From assembly GCA_023014335.1 (NCBI GenBank), contig JAECYW010000008.1, positions 2,294,001-2,358,000 of the forward strand: a DNA stretch of 64,000 nt. The letters run 5' to 3'. Position 1 is the stretch's first letter; every line of letters starts with the position of its first letter. Source of the DNA: Galerina marginata. Taxonomy: Eukaryota > Basidiomycota > Agaricomycetes > Agaricales > Galerinaceae. The position numbers were made by a program, and so were the translations under genes. Positions 11,414 to 22,547 of the stretch are shown piece after piece. The notes below the pieces were generated by a model. That model saw nothing but the letters and a program-made list of their open reading frames with translations. It did not search any database and was not told the origin of the DNA.

Positions 11414-12597
11414 ATGCAGTGGAACACCATCTTTCAAGTGGTTGTCCTTGTCAGTCCCTTCCCGTTCGCGTACCATTCATACCTAACAAGCAAGTCAGAT
11501 GTCGTGTTTTATCGCGCCGAGTTTCAGTCTGGTGGCCCGGCATGAAATACAAAAAAGGGATGCCCTTGAGAGCTTTACCTACCTTGGATGCTTTGAGTAC
11601 ACACTTTTTCGTTGAATGCTTCCACTACGGGACCTGATCTAAGAACTTTACCGAGCAGAGATTCCTCTCCACGTGTGCTCCGAGAGGGACAGCCCAGCAA
11701 CACAAGCGCCACCAGCTTCGCGAGCTGCGGAAACACCTGCTTCCAAGCTGGCTATTCTCTTGCTGGAGTTGAATTTGGCCACGAATGCTGTAAGCTATAA
11801 TTTCTATCCAAGTTCTTAGCCTTCTAAATTTCCGCCTCATCGCTTTTCATGCTGCAGATTGTGGGAATGGAATATTGTATAACTACGGCCCATCTCAGCA
11901 ATGCAACGTGCCTTGTCCTGGAAACGCATCGAACACCTGTGGAGGTCCCGACGCTATGCAAATTTACTCCACCGGGGCAGGTCCTTATACCGTGGGGCCT
12001 GCATCGTTCATCCTGCAGTATAATGGATGGAGAGTCACTGAATGCTGGGAGTGAGCAGAGCTATATTTCCATATTTTATTCAATACTTGATTATCTGATA
12101 TTTCCTTATTGCGCAGAGACAATTGGAGGTGAGTATTTTTCGAGTTTCTCGGAGATACACTTCCAAATCGATCTTCAGGTTTGGCGGCGGTCGCATCCTG
12201 CCTCATACCCCAAAGAATGACCCACCATCCCAAAGCATGACAGTCGAAAAATGTATTGACGCTTGCGGTGCCGCGACTTACACAAGTGCCGGTGTGGAAT
12301 GGGGACAGTAAGTGGAACCTGCCTACAAAAAAATTGGATAATTGTTGATAAAATGACTGTTATATTAATTTATTATAGGGAGTGCTGTGAGTCCTTCGTA
12401 TATATTCGATCCTTGGGTTCATTTTTCTAACTGTGCAATTTATAGGGTGTGGAAACGTTACCTACGCTCCTGGAGAATCGGTTCCATCGTCTGAGTGTGC
12501 AATGGCGTGTAACGGCAATGCTGCGGAGAATTGTGGTGGTTCTGATCGCATCCTGATTTACACCAGCCTTGATATAGCACTTCCAGGCTTGTTCTAA
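11414..12597 (+). CDS. Secreted protein with two WSC domains, micro-exon gene
   Basis: Best model: eight exons (11414..11493, 11573..11596, 11644..11789, 11858..12050, 12117..12128, 12179..12307, 12379..12386, 12446..12597) encode 247 residues. The N-terminus MQWNTIFQVVVLVSPFPFAY resembles a signal peptide. WSC domain 1 runs from YLGCFE through SCGNTCFQAGYSLAGVEFG and ECYCGN to CPGNASNTCGGP; WSC domain 2 has CIDACGAATYTSAGVEWGQ, ECWCGN and ACNGNAAENCGGSDRILIYT. The Cys spacing is typical of WSC modules, which bind carbohydrate in fungal wall sensors and secreted proteins. The exon 4-8 joins are strong; exons 1-2 are less certain because exon 2 is only 24 nt. No transmembrane segment follows, so it is probably secreted. 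Confidence 0.62.
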
Positions 12598-15129
12598 GTT
12601 TGAATGATTACGAGGCTTTTTTAGAATCCTTTTCAATTGGTATTTGCAATGGAGTTTAGTATGTGCTGAGTTTGGATCTGCAAAGCCGAGTAAAATGAAG
12701 GGAAAAACCGTATATTCCATGGGTTGCAGAAATTCAAGTTTTGCACCAGTGCTAGATAATACAGGGACTAATCATCAGAGGATCTTGCCTCTTGCTGAAC
12801 GCAAGAGAAGAATTATAAATACCAACGTTCACGACTCTTGTCATTGAAATGAAGGATATATTTTCTGAGATTTTGATAGGACCTAAACACGTACAGACAT
12901 TACATGCGACGAAATTGTGGAGGAATTGGAGAGCGAACCCGAGAAAGGGGCGTCAGATCAAAGTGGCCGAAATACCAAATCCAAAATTACAATACTAGTT
13001 AAATTATGTCGTCCCCATCGTCGGGTGATATTGATGCACTCAGCCCAATAGTCCACAGGCTGGCGCTGTTTGTGACCCGCCTCGGGTGCCAGCAAGTCGG
13101 AATGGTTCACCGGTAGAAACGAGTTCACTGCAGGGACCCACAATTGGCATTGCCCCACATGCCAGTGGCAGAGCGGGAGCATTAAAAAGCTGTGCCGACC
13201 ACCAGTCGCATCAGCTGACATCACCTGGACCAGGTCGCCTGTGTATGTCTCTCTTCTTTCAAGTCCTCCTTCCTGCTGATCTCCTTCATCTATCGGAACT
13301 GCCTCTAGCTTGGTCGGCCTAATGATACGGGTGTCGGTGGTGCTGCTCTTATATCGAAGGACCTGGGCATCAAAGCAGCTTATTACCAGGGTGTCTACAA
13401 TTGCGCTTTGTTTGGGGATAATCTTCGGTCTCAGCCTGTCAAGTTATGCCCAGTTTCCGCAGGCTCAAAAGTCAAGACGGATATGACGACTGCCAAATGG
13501 CTATCCTAGACCTCTCAAGAGTAGAACTTCGCGACGCTGTCAAACAAACTTACTGCCGGTATCAATTGCCATCGATAATCGAAGAAGTCTGCTCACTACC
13601 CCACAAAAGCGGGACACGGCCGCCATTCTGGAGATTCGCGGGGACGCACTTCGTTCTCTCTTCTCTTGGACTCTGTCTTGGATCTGGAACCACGCCAAAC
13701 TCGGAGATGCAACAAGTTCTGTCAAGCCTCAGCAATGAAGCGGATTCATAGTCGCGTGGTCCCGATCAATTGCCTGTACTGTATATAGTCTTCGATTTCC
13801 ACACTGTTCCACACTCGAGGTCAGTAGGTTTCTGCATATCATCGCGGCAGCTCTCATGATTTAAATCTCGTAGATTTTCACGGAAAAATCGGATTATTTC
13901 TCGGCAGTATTCAGAACTAGGTATTGATTAGGTATATGTCATTTTCACTGGCACCGTCATCTTCCTCTAACCTCAAACAAGGGATCTACGGTACCACTTC
14001 GAATTTCAGGCTGGGGTTCGTATTAATTGTCTTGACTCGGTCTTTTGCATTCTCCACACTCGGCCAGTGGGTCTCTCACTCGCACAACCGAGTCGCGACG
14101 TCTCTTAGCAGTCTTGCAATTAGCTGTGTATTTTTGCACCGTCACCTGGTTCGAGGCGTCTCAACCTTGAACGGCCCATGCACGGGGTGCACCGTCATAA
14201 ATCAAGCCGAGGCAATCTGAGTTGGTGATGCCTTGTTATGGTCCTCGGCTTTCCACGTCGTCCATTTTGTAGCGGAAGCACAAGGGAAGCACAAGGACAG
14301 CCAAGGAAAACTTGGAGTACATCTAAGGGCGTTTCGCAAATCTTAAGACGGTGGGTATTACGCAGTATCTTTAACTATCTACCTCAAATGTCCCAAAAAC
14401 TTCTGGCGGTAAGAGCTTGCAAACCGTGCTTCCAAAGTTACGAGGATTCCAACCTGCTAAACACCTATTTTTTCGCCCAGTCAACGATTTCCGTACACCG
14501 TCACGGAAAAATCGAATTATTTCTCGGCCTCTCTTGTCATAAGGTACACTTCGTACTACATCATCCGTGAGCCTCTTCCATCTCCGCCCTGGAATTGTCT
14601 CGAACAAGCTGTCCTCCTTTCTCCCCAAAATTTGCTAAACACCGCACAAAAATAGTGTGAACTTGGGGCTACAAACTCGTTTGCGAGTCTTCAACGTTGC
14701 TTCCATGTCGATCTTCCTCGCGTCCCGAATCCGATCGGCCAAATTCCGTCACAAAAACAGTCATGTTCGTTATAATACTGGGACTACCGCGCTAAAACTC
14801 TTGTCTTTCCACGCCGCCATGGCTCTGACCTCCTTTGACCTCCTGGTAGAATTGTCTATAACCTGAACGGGACGGAACACAAGGCATAATCACGTTTTAG
14901 TTGAGTGCCAGGTTTCCCCCTCGTCGGCTTTGCACTGCGCGTCGGGTGAGATATGATTGGTTAGAAGCTGGTGCACCAATAGGCATCCGCGCTTCTCCGG
15001 AACAGTGACGTCTACAAGCGTCTGCCAGTACACCCTAACAAAATGGAGTCTATTCTAGAGAGAAGAGAATTATCGGCGAATTGTCTGTATTGGTCCCGTG
15101 CACTCTACTCTAACTTGTACTCTATCTTC
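12598..15129. other. Mostly non-coding, with one orphan exon-like frame at 13309-13509
   Basis: Most of this 2.5 kb shows nothing. At 13309-13509 (+), after a CTCTAG acceptor, an open 66-codon frame reads LGRPNDTGVGGAALISKDLG, then IKAAYYQGVYNCALFGDNLR and KLCPVSAGSKVK before a stop. It looks like a terminal exon with two Cys, but I found no upstream partner and do not recognise the family. A short direct repeat, CACGGAAAAATCG(G/A)ATTATTTCTCGGC, occurs near 13875-13905 and again near 14503-14535, suggesting decayed duplication. Confidence 0.3.
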
Positions 15130-15789
15130 CGGGCCGACTCGCAACTGGGGCTTTCCTAGACGGCACCAGCCCACGGAAGATACAGCCATCACCCCGATTC
15201 TTGTATTAAGTTGCGACGGCGGTTTTGAAAGAACTACTTAGTACAAGGATTTATCCGTTGATCAAGAATCTTCAAGACCCTCCTCTAGACCATATCCTGG
15301 ATCGATGGTATCAAGATGCTGCATTGTTCGCGTTGAATATATGGTGACTAAAATTGGCTACGTCTGGTCTAGCAACCTATGTTCCATGGCACTGAGCTAT
15401 AAATGTTCCACGAAGCGGGATTATTGGAATGACGGCTCGCTGTCAAAGGGTCGTTCGAATTGACGTCAATTGAAACACTGGCATCTTGTCTTCATGGAAT
15501 AATATATAGCTCGAGTAAGTTGCTCCCTTCTCGGTGAGCTAACTATAGCTCCTCCGCTTGTAGAAATGGGCTCCACAATATCCGAGGGGTAACCTCAAGT
15601 GATCATTTTTCCGGGATTTCATGACTTGGGTAGGCTCATTTTGGAAGGGAAATCACAGTTGCAGCCATCAAAACCACTGGCCACACATTGACCGTACATA
15701 TCAGATGGGCGTTTTCCCAATTTCAGGCTGCGACTTTCTTCCGAGTGCCATCGCTTCATGACCTACACATATTCCATAGGATCTTCCGA

Positions 15790-15889
15790 GGTTGAAATTG
15801 CAACCAAGCTTTTTCGGCAAGGGTACCTAGTGATTGCCATTGCACTGCTACATTTTTATCTATAGGCGAATACGAAAAAGCATATAATG
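15790..15889 (+). promoter_or_regulatory. Conserved core promoter of GH28 copy 1
   Basis: An inverted repeat GGTTG-N6-CAACC (15790-15805) lies about 80 bp before a CATATAATG TATA-like box (15881-15889), itself about 60 bp before the ATG. Both are preserved at matching spacing upstream of copy 2. Binding by a specific regulator is inference. Confidence 0.45.
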
Positions 15890-15944
15890 GCGCTTACGGA
15901 TAATCTTTTAGCAAAAACCTCTTACCCGCCCTTCAAGCTACCAA

Positions 15945-18012
15945 ATGGTCCTCAGTATCTCTCGCATCACCCTTGCGGTGCTCTTGGCATCGTCGGCTGC
16001 ATATGGCCAACTGACTGGGAGCACAGGCCCGACTACGTCCACTTCCTCGAAAAGAAACAAAATATGTAGTGTCCTCGACTACGGAGGTTCAGTTGGCTCG
16101 TCGGTACGCCTTTCATCTTACTTATGGAGCACGGTTTCTTATTCATTTCTAGGACATTGGCCCCGCCATCAGCAGCGCGTTCACCAACTGCGTTCTGAAA
16201 AACTCGGGATCCACGCTCTATGTCCCTCCGGGTAACTACAACATGAAGACTTGGGTGACGCTCAGTCACGGCACAAAGTGGGCGTTCCAGATGGATGGCG
16301 TTATTACGCGTGCTGGTAAGATTATGGGTTTTTCTCGAGATAGTTTGACTAACGCAAAGGAACCAGCGACGACCGGTGGCCACATGATCCTTATTCAAAG
16401 CGCGACCGATTTCGAGATGTACTCCAGCAATAGTGCCGGTGCCATTCAAGGAAGCGGCTATCAGTGCAGAAACGCTGGGTACAACTGGTTTTCACTACCG
16501 ATGTTTCCTGTTACTCATCAATGCTAACACTTGTAGACCTCGCCTTCTCCGAGTCGTCGAATCAACAAACTTTTCCGTTCATGACCTAATTTTCGTCGAT
16601 TGTAAGTGCTTCGCTTTCCGCGCCGACGACTGCTTCTAATTTTTGCCACTCAGCCCCAGAGTTCCATATTATTATTGAAACTGGTTCCAATGGTGAATTG
16701 TACAATCTCGCCATCCGAGGAGCAAACATTGGCGGATCCGATGGAATAGATATCTCGGGTAAACATTGATTTCATTTCACAAACGAAGTATGGCTTATGA
16801 TAACCTGTTAGGAAATAACCATTTTGTGCACGACGTCGAGGTATCAAATCGCGACGAATGTGTTACTGTCAAAAGCCCATCGTCCAACTTCCTCATCCAA
16901 AACATCTGGTGTAACCAGTCTGGTGGCTCGGCAATGGGGTCTCTTGGCACAAACACCGCCATATCAAATATTGTCTACAAAAATGTGTATACCAATGGTG
17001 GTAATCAGGCCTACATGATCAAGAGCAACGGAGGTAGTGGATATGTAAAGAACGTGCTTTTCCAGAACTTCCAGTCTCGCGGAACTGCATATGGTCTCGA
17101 TATCAATCAATATTGGGCCTCGATGTCACCTCTCCCAGGCAATGGAGTGCAGCTGTCGAACATCCAATTCGAGGTATGTATTGATTATCCTTTGAATATT
17201 TCGTCTTTCTCACCATCGACTAGAACTGGAACGGCGAAGTCGTCGACGGCGTTCAGCGTGCTCCAATAAATATCATCTGCGCAGATGGTGCTCCCTGCAC
17301 GGGAATAACTCTCTCCAGTGTCAACATGTGGTCTGCTACTGGCTCAGCCGTCATGAAGTGTGAAAGCGCGTATGGTTCAGGAGCATGCGTCAAGAGCGGA
17401 TCGGGAGGAGGCTACTCGCAAACGACAACTTCTTACGGCAAACCTGGAGGATATTCCAACCCACCAACCCTTTCTGGGGATCTTGCTCAAGGATTTGCCA
17501 CCAATCAACCCATTCCCATTCCGTGAGTGCCCTTGTCGTTCCTTTGTCAATTCGAGCGCTTACTGTCCATTTACAGGACTATTCCGACGACCTACTTCCC
17601 AGGTATCCCACAAATCTCGCCTCTAGCTAAAAACAAGTGAGTTGAATCTTTTGCTCATATTTTGGTTGTGACTAAAGTTTTGTAAATTTAGCGGCGGCGG
17701 TGGTAATCCACCTCCACCATCCACGAGTAAACCAGCTCCAACTTCGACCAAGACCACCACAACATCAGGACCGGCCCCAACCGGGGGAACCGCCCCAGTG
17801 GTGAGGCAGTTGTTGCATACCTTCACTTGACGCCATTTCTCATTTATACTTCTAGTATGGCCAATGCGGTGGCCAAGGTTGGACTGGACCCACCAAATGT
17901 GCATCAGGATCCACATGCACCGTTTCCAACCCTGTAAGTTTTCGCCCGATGATATATCTACCGAGACGCTTACGTCTGAACCTCACAGTACTACTCGCAA
18001 TGTCTTCCCTGA
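15945..18012 (+). CDS. Rhamnogalacturonan hydrolase (GH28) with C-terminal CBM1, copy 1
   Basis: Eleven exons (15945..16103, 16153..16315, 16367..16478, 16537..16601, 16654..16758, 16812..17173, 17224..17522, 17577..17636, 17692..17800, 17856..17933, 17989..18012) encode 511 residues. After a signal peptide comes a right-handed beta-helix with rhamnogalacturonase hallmarks: [28 protein letters not shown] instead of the DD pair of polygalacturonases, and GSAMGSLG where polygalacturonases have GHG. A Pro/Thr/Ser linker leads to a CBM1 (last 33 residues: [15 protein letters not shown].., ending YYSQCLP). Family role: cleaves the rhamnose-galacturonate backbone of pectin outside the cell; the CBM1 would anchor it to cellulose. 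Every intron position is shared with copy 2. Confidence 0.92.
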
Positions 18013-18817
18013 AATACAAAACTCGAAATATTGCCTTAGTGTACCATCCTTAGTCAGATTGTACGGTTGGGAAGGAAACATGAGTAATAACATTATTGCA
18101 GGAGAAGGAAATTTATACGTAGAAGTTGTAATAGTTTAAAAAATCTCAACCTTTCCGCCACCGTTTCCCAATCGTCCGATTGCGATTGAATGCATCAAGA
18201 CAACTTCAAAAATTGCTAAGTAATACTATACGGAATCGGTCTGGCCAGTCCCCATTTGGGATGGGCAGTCCAGACTCCGGCCGTGCCACCGTGGTCAACC
18301 AAACAGGTTTTGTCTTTCTTGTTTCTTCGTTGTCTTCGCGATTGTGTACTACTCGAGAGCCCTCCGTTTTTTTTCACAATTGTAACTTAACCGAACCAAA
18401 TCATATCATCTATTCCCAAACTCTTCTCCTCTGGCGACATGCTGTTGGTGTTCAGCCCGCTCATGTCAGTAAAAGTCCCATCAGTGTTATAATGCGTCGC
18501 CTTGCACACCAGAGCCTTCTTCTACTCGAGTAAGAGTTGATCGATGATCACTTAGGGAGTGAAGGTGCGTATTTAAGATCTGCATCTTATTCGTTGTGCA
18601 CCAGTTCACAGATCTTTTTATTTCGGTTTGTGGGGACGAACCGATCTCGACCGTTTTGAGCTACCGGTGAAACTAAACGGGCGAATGCAACTCTATCTTT
18701 TTCCGCAGTGTCCTACGGAGCGAATTAGGGCTACTATTATCCCCTCTAGCTTCTATTTTCAGCGGCACACATTCTCCCACAATCGCTCTCCATCCGTCGC
18801 GCCAACGAGACCAAGCG
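18013..18817. other. Spacer of duplication unit 1
   Basis: No gene. It aligns patchily with 21765-22547, the promoter side of the intact hypothetical gene: CCCCATTTGGGA near 18252 and 22011, GCCCTCCGTTTTT versus GCCTCCGTTTTT, and GTGAA(G/A)GTGCGT.TTTA near 18560 and 22295. Confidence 0.5.
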
Positions 18818-18938
18818 ACGATTCGTCCTTCATTAATTGCTCTTGCGATCACTGGGGTGATAAACATTTTATCCAGAACTGAGGCGTTCGTGACTTCACC
18901 ATTCCCTCTCCGCGAGTTCCTGCTGTGTGGTGGGGACC
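18818..18938 (+). pseudogene. 5' relic of the hypothetical gene at 22548
   Basis: The segment aligns with the start of the intact gene: ATTCG(T/G)CCTT(T)CATTAAT near the start, then ACTGA(G/A)GC(G/A)TT.G.. and C.CCG(C/T)GAG(T/C)TCC..CTG. The start codon is ACG here (18818-18820) where the intact gene has ATG, a base lost soon after shifts the frame, and about 15-20 bases are missing further on. Homology stops at about 18938, the duplication breakpoint. It cannot make the protein. Confidence 0.7.
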
Positions 18939-19548
18939 TCAACTTGGCTTTCCTGGTGACGTGCACCTAGATACTAAGATAGCATCATCACCCTAATTCT
19001 TGCGTTTAGTTGTCGGGGGTTTGAAACTATTGCTCCTTTGGATTTATCCGTTGATCAAGAATGCGCAACGCCGTCTTTACGAACTTTTTCCTGGTGTCGA
19101 TGATATCAAAGGAACTGCACTCTTCGCGTTATTATGCGATTCACGAACTAAAACTGGCCACGCCTGGTCTGGCAACCTGTGTTCCGTGACACCGGGCCAT
19201 AATTAGCCTAGGAATTTGGATTTTTCCAGTGACCCGCTTACTGTCAATAGGTCAATTAAATTGGCGTCAGCTGAAGCACTGGCATCTCGTCTTCATCGGG
19301 CTCCTGCACGTTACTTCATTGTCGGCGAGCTTAGGATAGCTGCTCCGCTTGTAGAAATGAACCCCACAATGTCTAATGGGTAGCTTCAAGTGACCAATTT
19401 TCCGGGATCGCATGTCTTGCATGAGATCCGTTTGGTAGGAAAATCGTATTTGCCGCCATCAAACACCCATTGACCGCAATCATCCTTTTCCGTAGGCGGG
19501 CCGGGAGTATCTTCCGAACGTCATCGCTTCATGACCAGGATCTTCCGA

Positions 19549-19642
19549 GGTTGAAATCGCAACCAAGTTTAGTTGTGCAAGTGGTAACTCCTACCTGTGC
19601 AGTTACCTTTTGTCCATAGTCGAATACGAAAAGCATATAATG
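19549..19642 (+). promoter_or_regulatory. Conserved core promoter of GH28 copy 2
   Basis: The inverted repeat GGTTG-N6-CAACC (19549-19564) and the CATATAATG box (19634-19642) keep the spacing seen before copy 1, in a spacer that has otherwise diverged. Confidence 0.45.
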
Positions 19643-19696
19643 GTGATTTCTTGGGTAAATTTTTAACAGAAACCTCTCGCCTTTCCAGAACACCAA

Positions 19697-21764
19697 ATGG
19701 TCCTCAGCATTTCTCGCATCACCTTTGCGGTGCTCTTGGCATCGTCGGCATACGCCCAATTGACTGGCACGACAGGCCCGACTACATCCACTTCCTCTAA
19801 AAGAAATAAAATTTGTAGTGTTCTCGACTATGGAGGCTCAATCGGCTCATCTGTACGTCTCTCATTGAACCATCGACGTCTGGTTTCTTATGCCTTTTAA
19901 GGACATTGGCCCTGCCATCAACAGCGCGTTCACAAACTGCGTTCTGACAAACTCGGGGTCCACTCTCTATGTCCCTCCGGGTAACTACAACATGAAGACT
20001 TGGGCGACGCTGAATGGCGGCACGAAATGGGCGTTCCAGATGGATGGTGTTATTACGCGTGCTTGTAAGTTGACGATCCGTTGCCTCGACGTGATTTTTG
20101 CCTCATGCAAGATTATCAGCGACGACGGGCGGCCATATGATCGTCGTCCAAAACGCGAATGACTTCGAGATGTACTCCAGCAACAGTGCTGGAGCCATTC
20201 AAGGAAGCGGTTATCAGTGTAGAAATGCCGGGTGCGGTTTATTTCCCTTGACTTATTCTGCACACTCGTTCGAACACCCGCCCTTACAGGCCTCGCCTCC
20301 TCCGAGTCATCACGTCACAGAACTTCTCTGTCCATGATCTCATTTTTGTTGATTGTGAGCATTGCTTCTGTAGCTGACACCAGTTGACCACTTACCATTC
20401 ATCCTCGTTTTAGCTCCAGAGTTCCATGTTATCATCGACAATGGCTCTAACGGTGAAGTATACAATCTCGCCATCCGAGGAGCAAATATTGGCGGATCAG
20501 ACGGAATAGATGTCTCTGGTAAGTATTAATGTCTCTTTACAGCCTGAGTGACTCATGATAATTCCATAGGCAATAACCATTGGGTACACGACGTCGAAGT
20601 ATCAAATCGCGACGAATGTGTTACTGTTAAAAGTCCTGCATCTAACTTCCTCATCCAAAATATTTGGTGCAACCAATCCGGTGGTTCGGCAATGGGTTCC
20701 CTCGGCACAGACACCGCCATCTCGAACATCGTGTACAAAAATGTATATACCAATGGTGGTAATCAAGCCTACATGATCAAGAGCAACGGCGGTGGTGGAT
20801 ATGTAAAGAACGTGCTCTTCCAAAACTTCCAGTCTCGCGGAACTGCATATGGTCTTGATATCAACCAATATTGGGCTTCGATATCACCTCTCCCAGGCAA
20901 CGGAGTGCAGTTATCCAATATCCAATTCCAGGTACGTATTGATTATCCTTTTGATTATTTCGCTCACCATCGGCCAGAACTGGAACGGCGAAGTCGTCGA
21001 CGGCGTTCAACGAGCTCCAATAAATATCATCTGCGCAGATGGTGCTCCCTGCACGGGAATAACTCTCTCCAGTGTCAACATGTGGTCTGCTACTGGCTCA
21101 GCCGTCATGAAATGTGAAAGCGCGTATGGTTCAGGAGCATGCGTCAAGAGCGGATCTGGAGGAAGTTACTCACAAACGACAACGACTTATACAAAACCTG
21201 CAGGATATTCCGATCCACCAACCCTTTCTGGGGACCTTGCCCAGGGATTTGCGACTGATCAACCTATTCCTATACCGTAGGTGTCCTCGGGTTGTTGTTA
21301 ATTTGGCCTGCTTACATCATATCTACAGTACTATCCCAACTACCTACTTCCCGGGTGTCCCACAAATATCGCCTCTGGCTAAAAACAAGTGAGCCGGCGC
21401 TTTTTTTTATTATCAATCAAAACCAAAGTTTTTACAAATGTAACAGCGGAGGTAATCCACCTCCACCATCAACGACCACGACCAAATCATCCACAACTAC
21501 GACAAAGTCCTCCACAACAACGTCGCCGACCCCAACTGGAGGAACGGCCCCAGTGGTAAGGCACTTTCTACTTACAACACTTGAGGTGTTTCTCAATCAT
21601 ACTCCTAGTACGGGCAATGCGGTGGTCAAGGTTGGACCGGACCTACCAGCTGTGCATCAGGATCAACGTGCACCGTTTCCAACCCTGTATGTTTTCAATC
21701 AGTGATATATTTATTGCAATACTTACATCGAAATTAATAGTACTACTCGCAATGTTTACCCTGA
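19697..21764 (+). CDS. Rhamnogalacturonan hydrolase (GH28) with C-terminal CBM1, copy 2
   Basis: Eleven exons (19697..19852, 19902..20064, 20120..20231, 20290..20354, 20414..20518, 20570..20931, 20978..21276, 21329..21388, 21447..21555, 21609..21686, 21741..21764) encode 510 residues, one fewer than copy 1, from the signal peptide. Each exon after the first has the same length as in copy 1. The active-site blocks ([30 protein letters not shown]) and all CBM1 cysteines are kept; the linker has changed to runs of Thr-Lys-Ser-Ser. The open frame and preserved splice sites point to a working paralogue. Divergence lies mainly in introns, linker and spacer. Confidence 0.92.
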
Positions 21765-22547
21765 TTTTTCATTATATTTACTCTTCGTATCGTCCTTAAG
21801 CCAGTTGTATAGTCCGCCGGGAAACAATTGACAGTAGCAATATGTGAGGAAAGATACCCTGTACTAGGTAGAAGTTGTAACATGGTTTGTAAAATTTTAA
21901 CCGTCTTTCTTGGCTCAACGCTCAGCGCTCAACGTTCAACGTTTAACATTCGGGGTTCTAGTGCAGGCCGCGGAGTCAAGAGTGTTGTCCGGTGTGATCC
22001 GACGCGGTCCCCCATTTGGGAGTCGGTTCCCGACCCCATCAATCCTTGTTCTCTTTCGCGTTTTCCTCGTCTTTTCTTTCACTATTCCCAATTACTCAAG
22101 GACGCCTCCGTTTTTCTATCAAAGCACTCCAATTGAAATCCAAGGCCGCACCCCCACTTTTAAATACTTCCAGCTGGATGTGTCCCGCAAATTTCCAAGG
22201 ACCTTGCAATTGTTATAATATCAAGCAGCCTCAGTAACGCAGCAGGCTTCTTGCAAAACCGGATCCCTCATCCATGAATTGATTGCTTAGGCAGTGAAAG
22301 TGCGTCTTTATTCTGGACCTTAATATTTATTAGCCGATTTACAGACCTTTCAGTTCGATTTGCGGAGACGCCGAACCGATCGCGACCGTTTGAGACATCG
22401 TCCTGGCTTAAACGAAACAGGTAACCGATCTTCTGGATTCTTCCCCTCCTCCGCCGTGTCCTGTAAAGCAAACTGGTAGTGTTTATTCTCTGGCACATAT
22501 TGCACAGCCGTTTCTCTATAAATCGCGAGTTCGAAGCACACCTCGCG
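21765..22547. other. Spacer between GH28 copy 2 and the hypothetical gene
   Basis: No gene seen. It holds an AACGCTCAGCGCTCAACGTTCAACGTT microrepeat near 21918-21945 and the presumed promoter of the gene at 22548; it aligns patchily with 18013-18817. Confidence 0.4.

Larger units (their letters stand above)
15130..18937 (+). repeat. Segmental tandem duplication, unit 1
   Basis: The unit carries about 0.8 kb of promoter, a rhamnogalacturonan hydrolase gene (15945-18012), its downstream spacer and the first part of a neighbouring hypothetical gene. It aligns in order with 18938 to about 22680. Start-to-start distance of the two enzyme genes is 3752 bp. The right end falls inside the copied hypothetical gene near 18938, where the sequence changes abruptly to match enzyme upstream DNA (about 15130). 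Coding parts are more alike than intergenic parts. Unequal crossing-over is the simplest origin. Confidence 0.75.
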
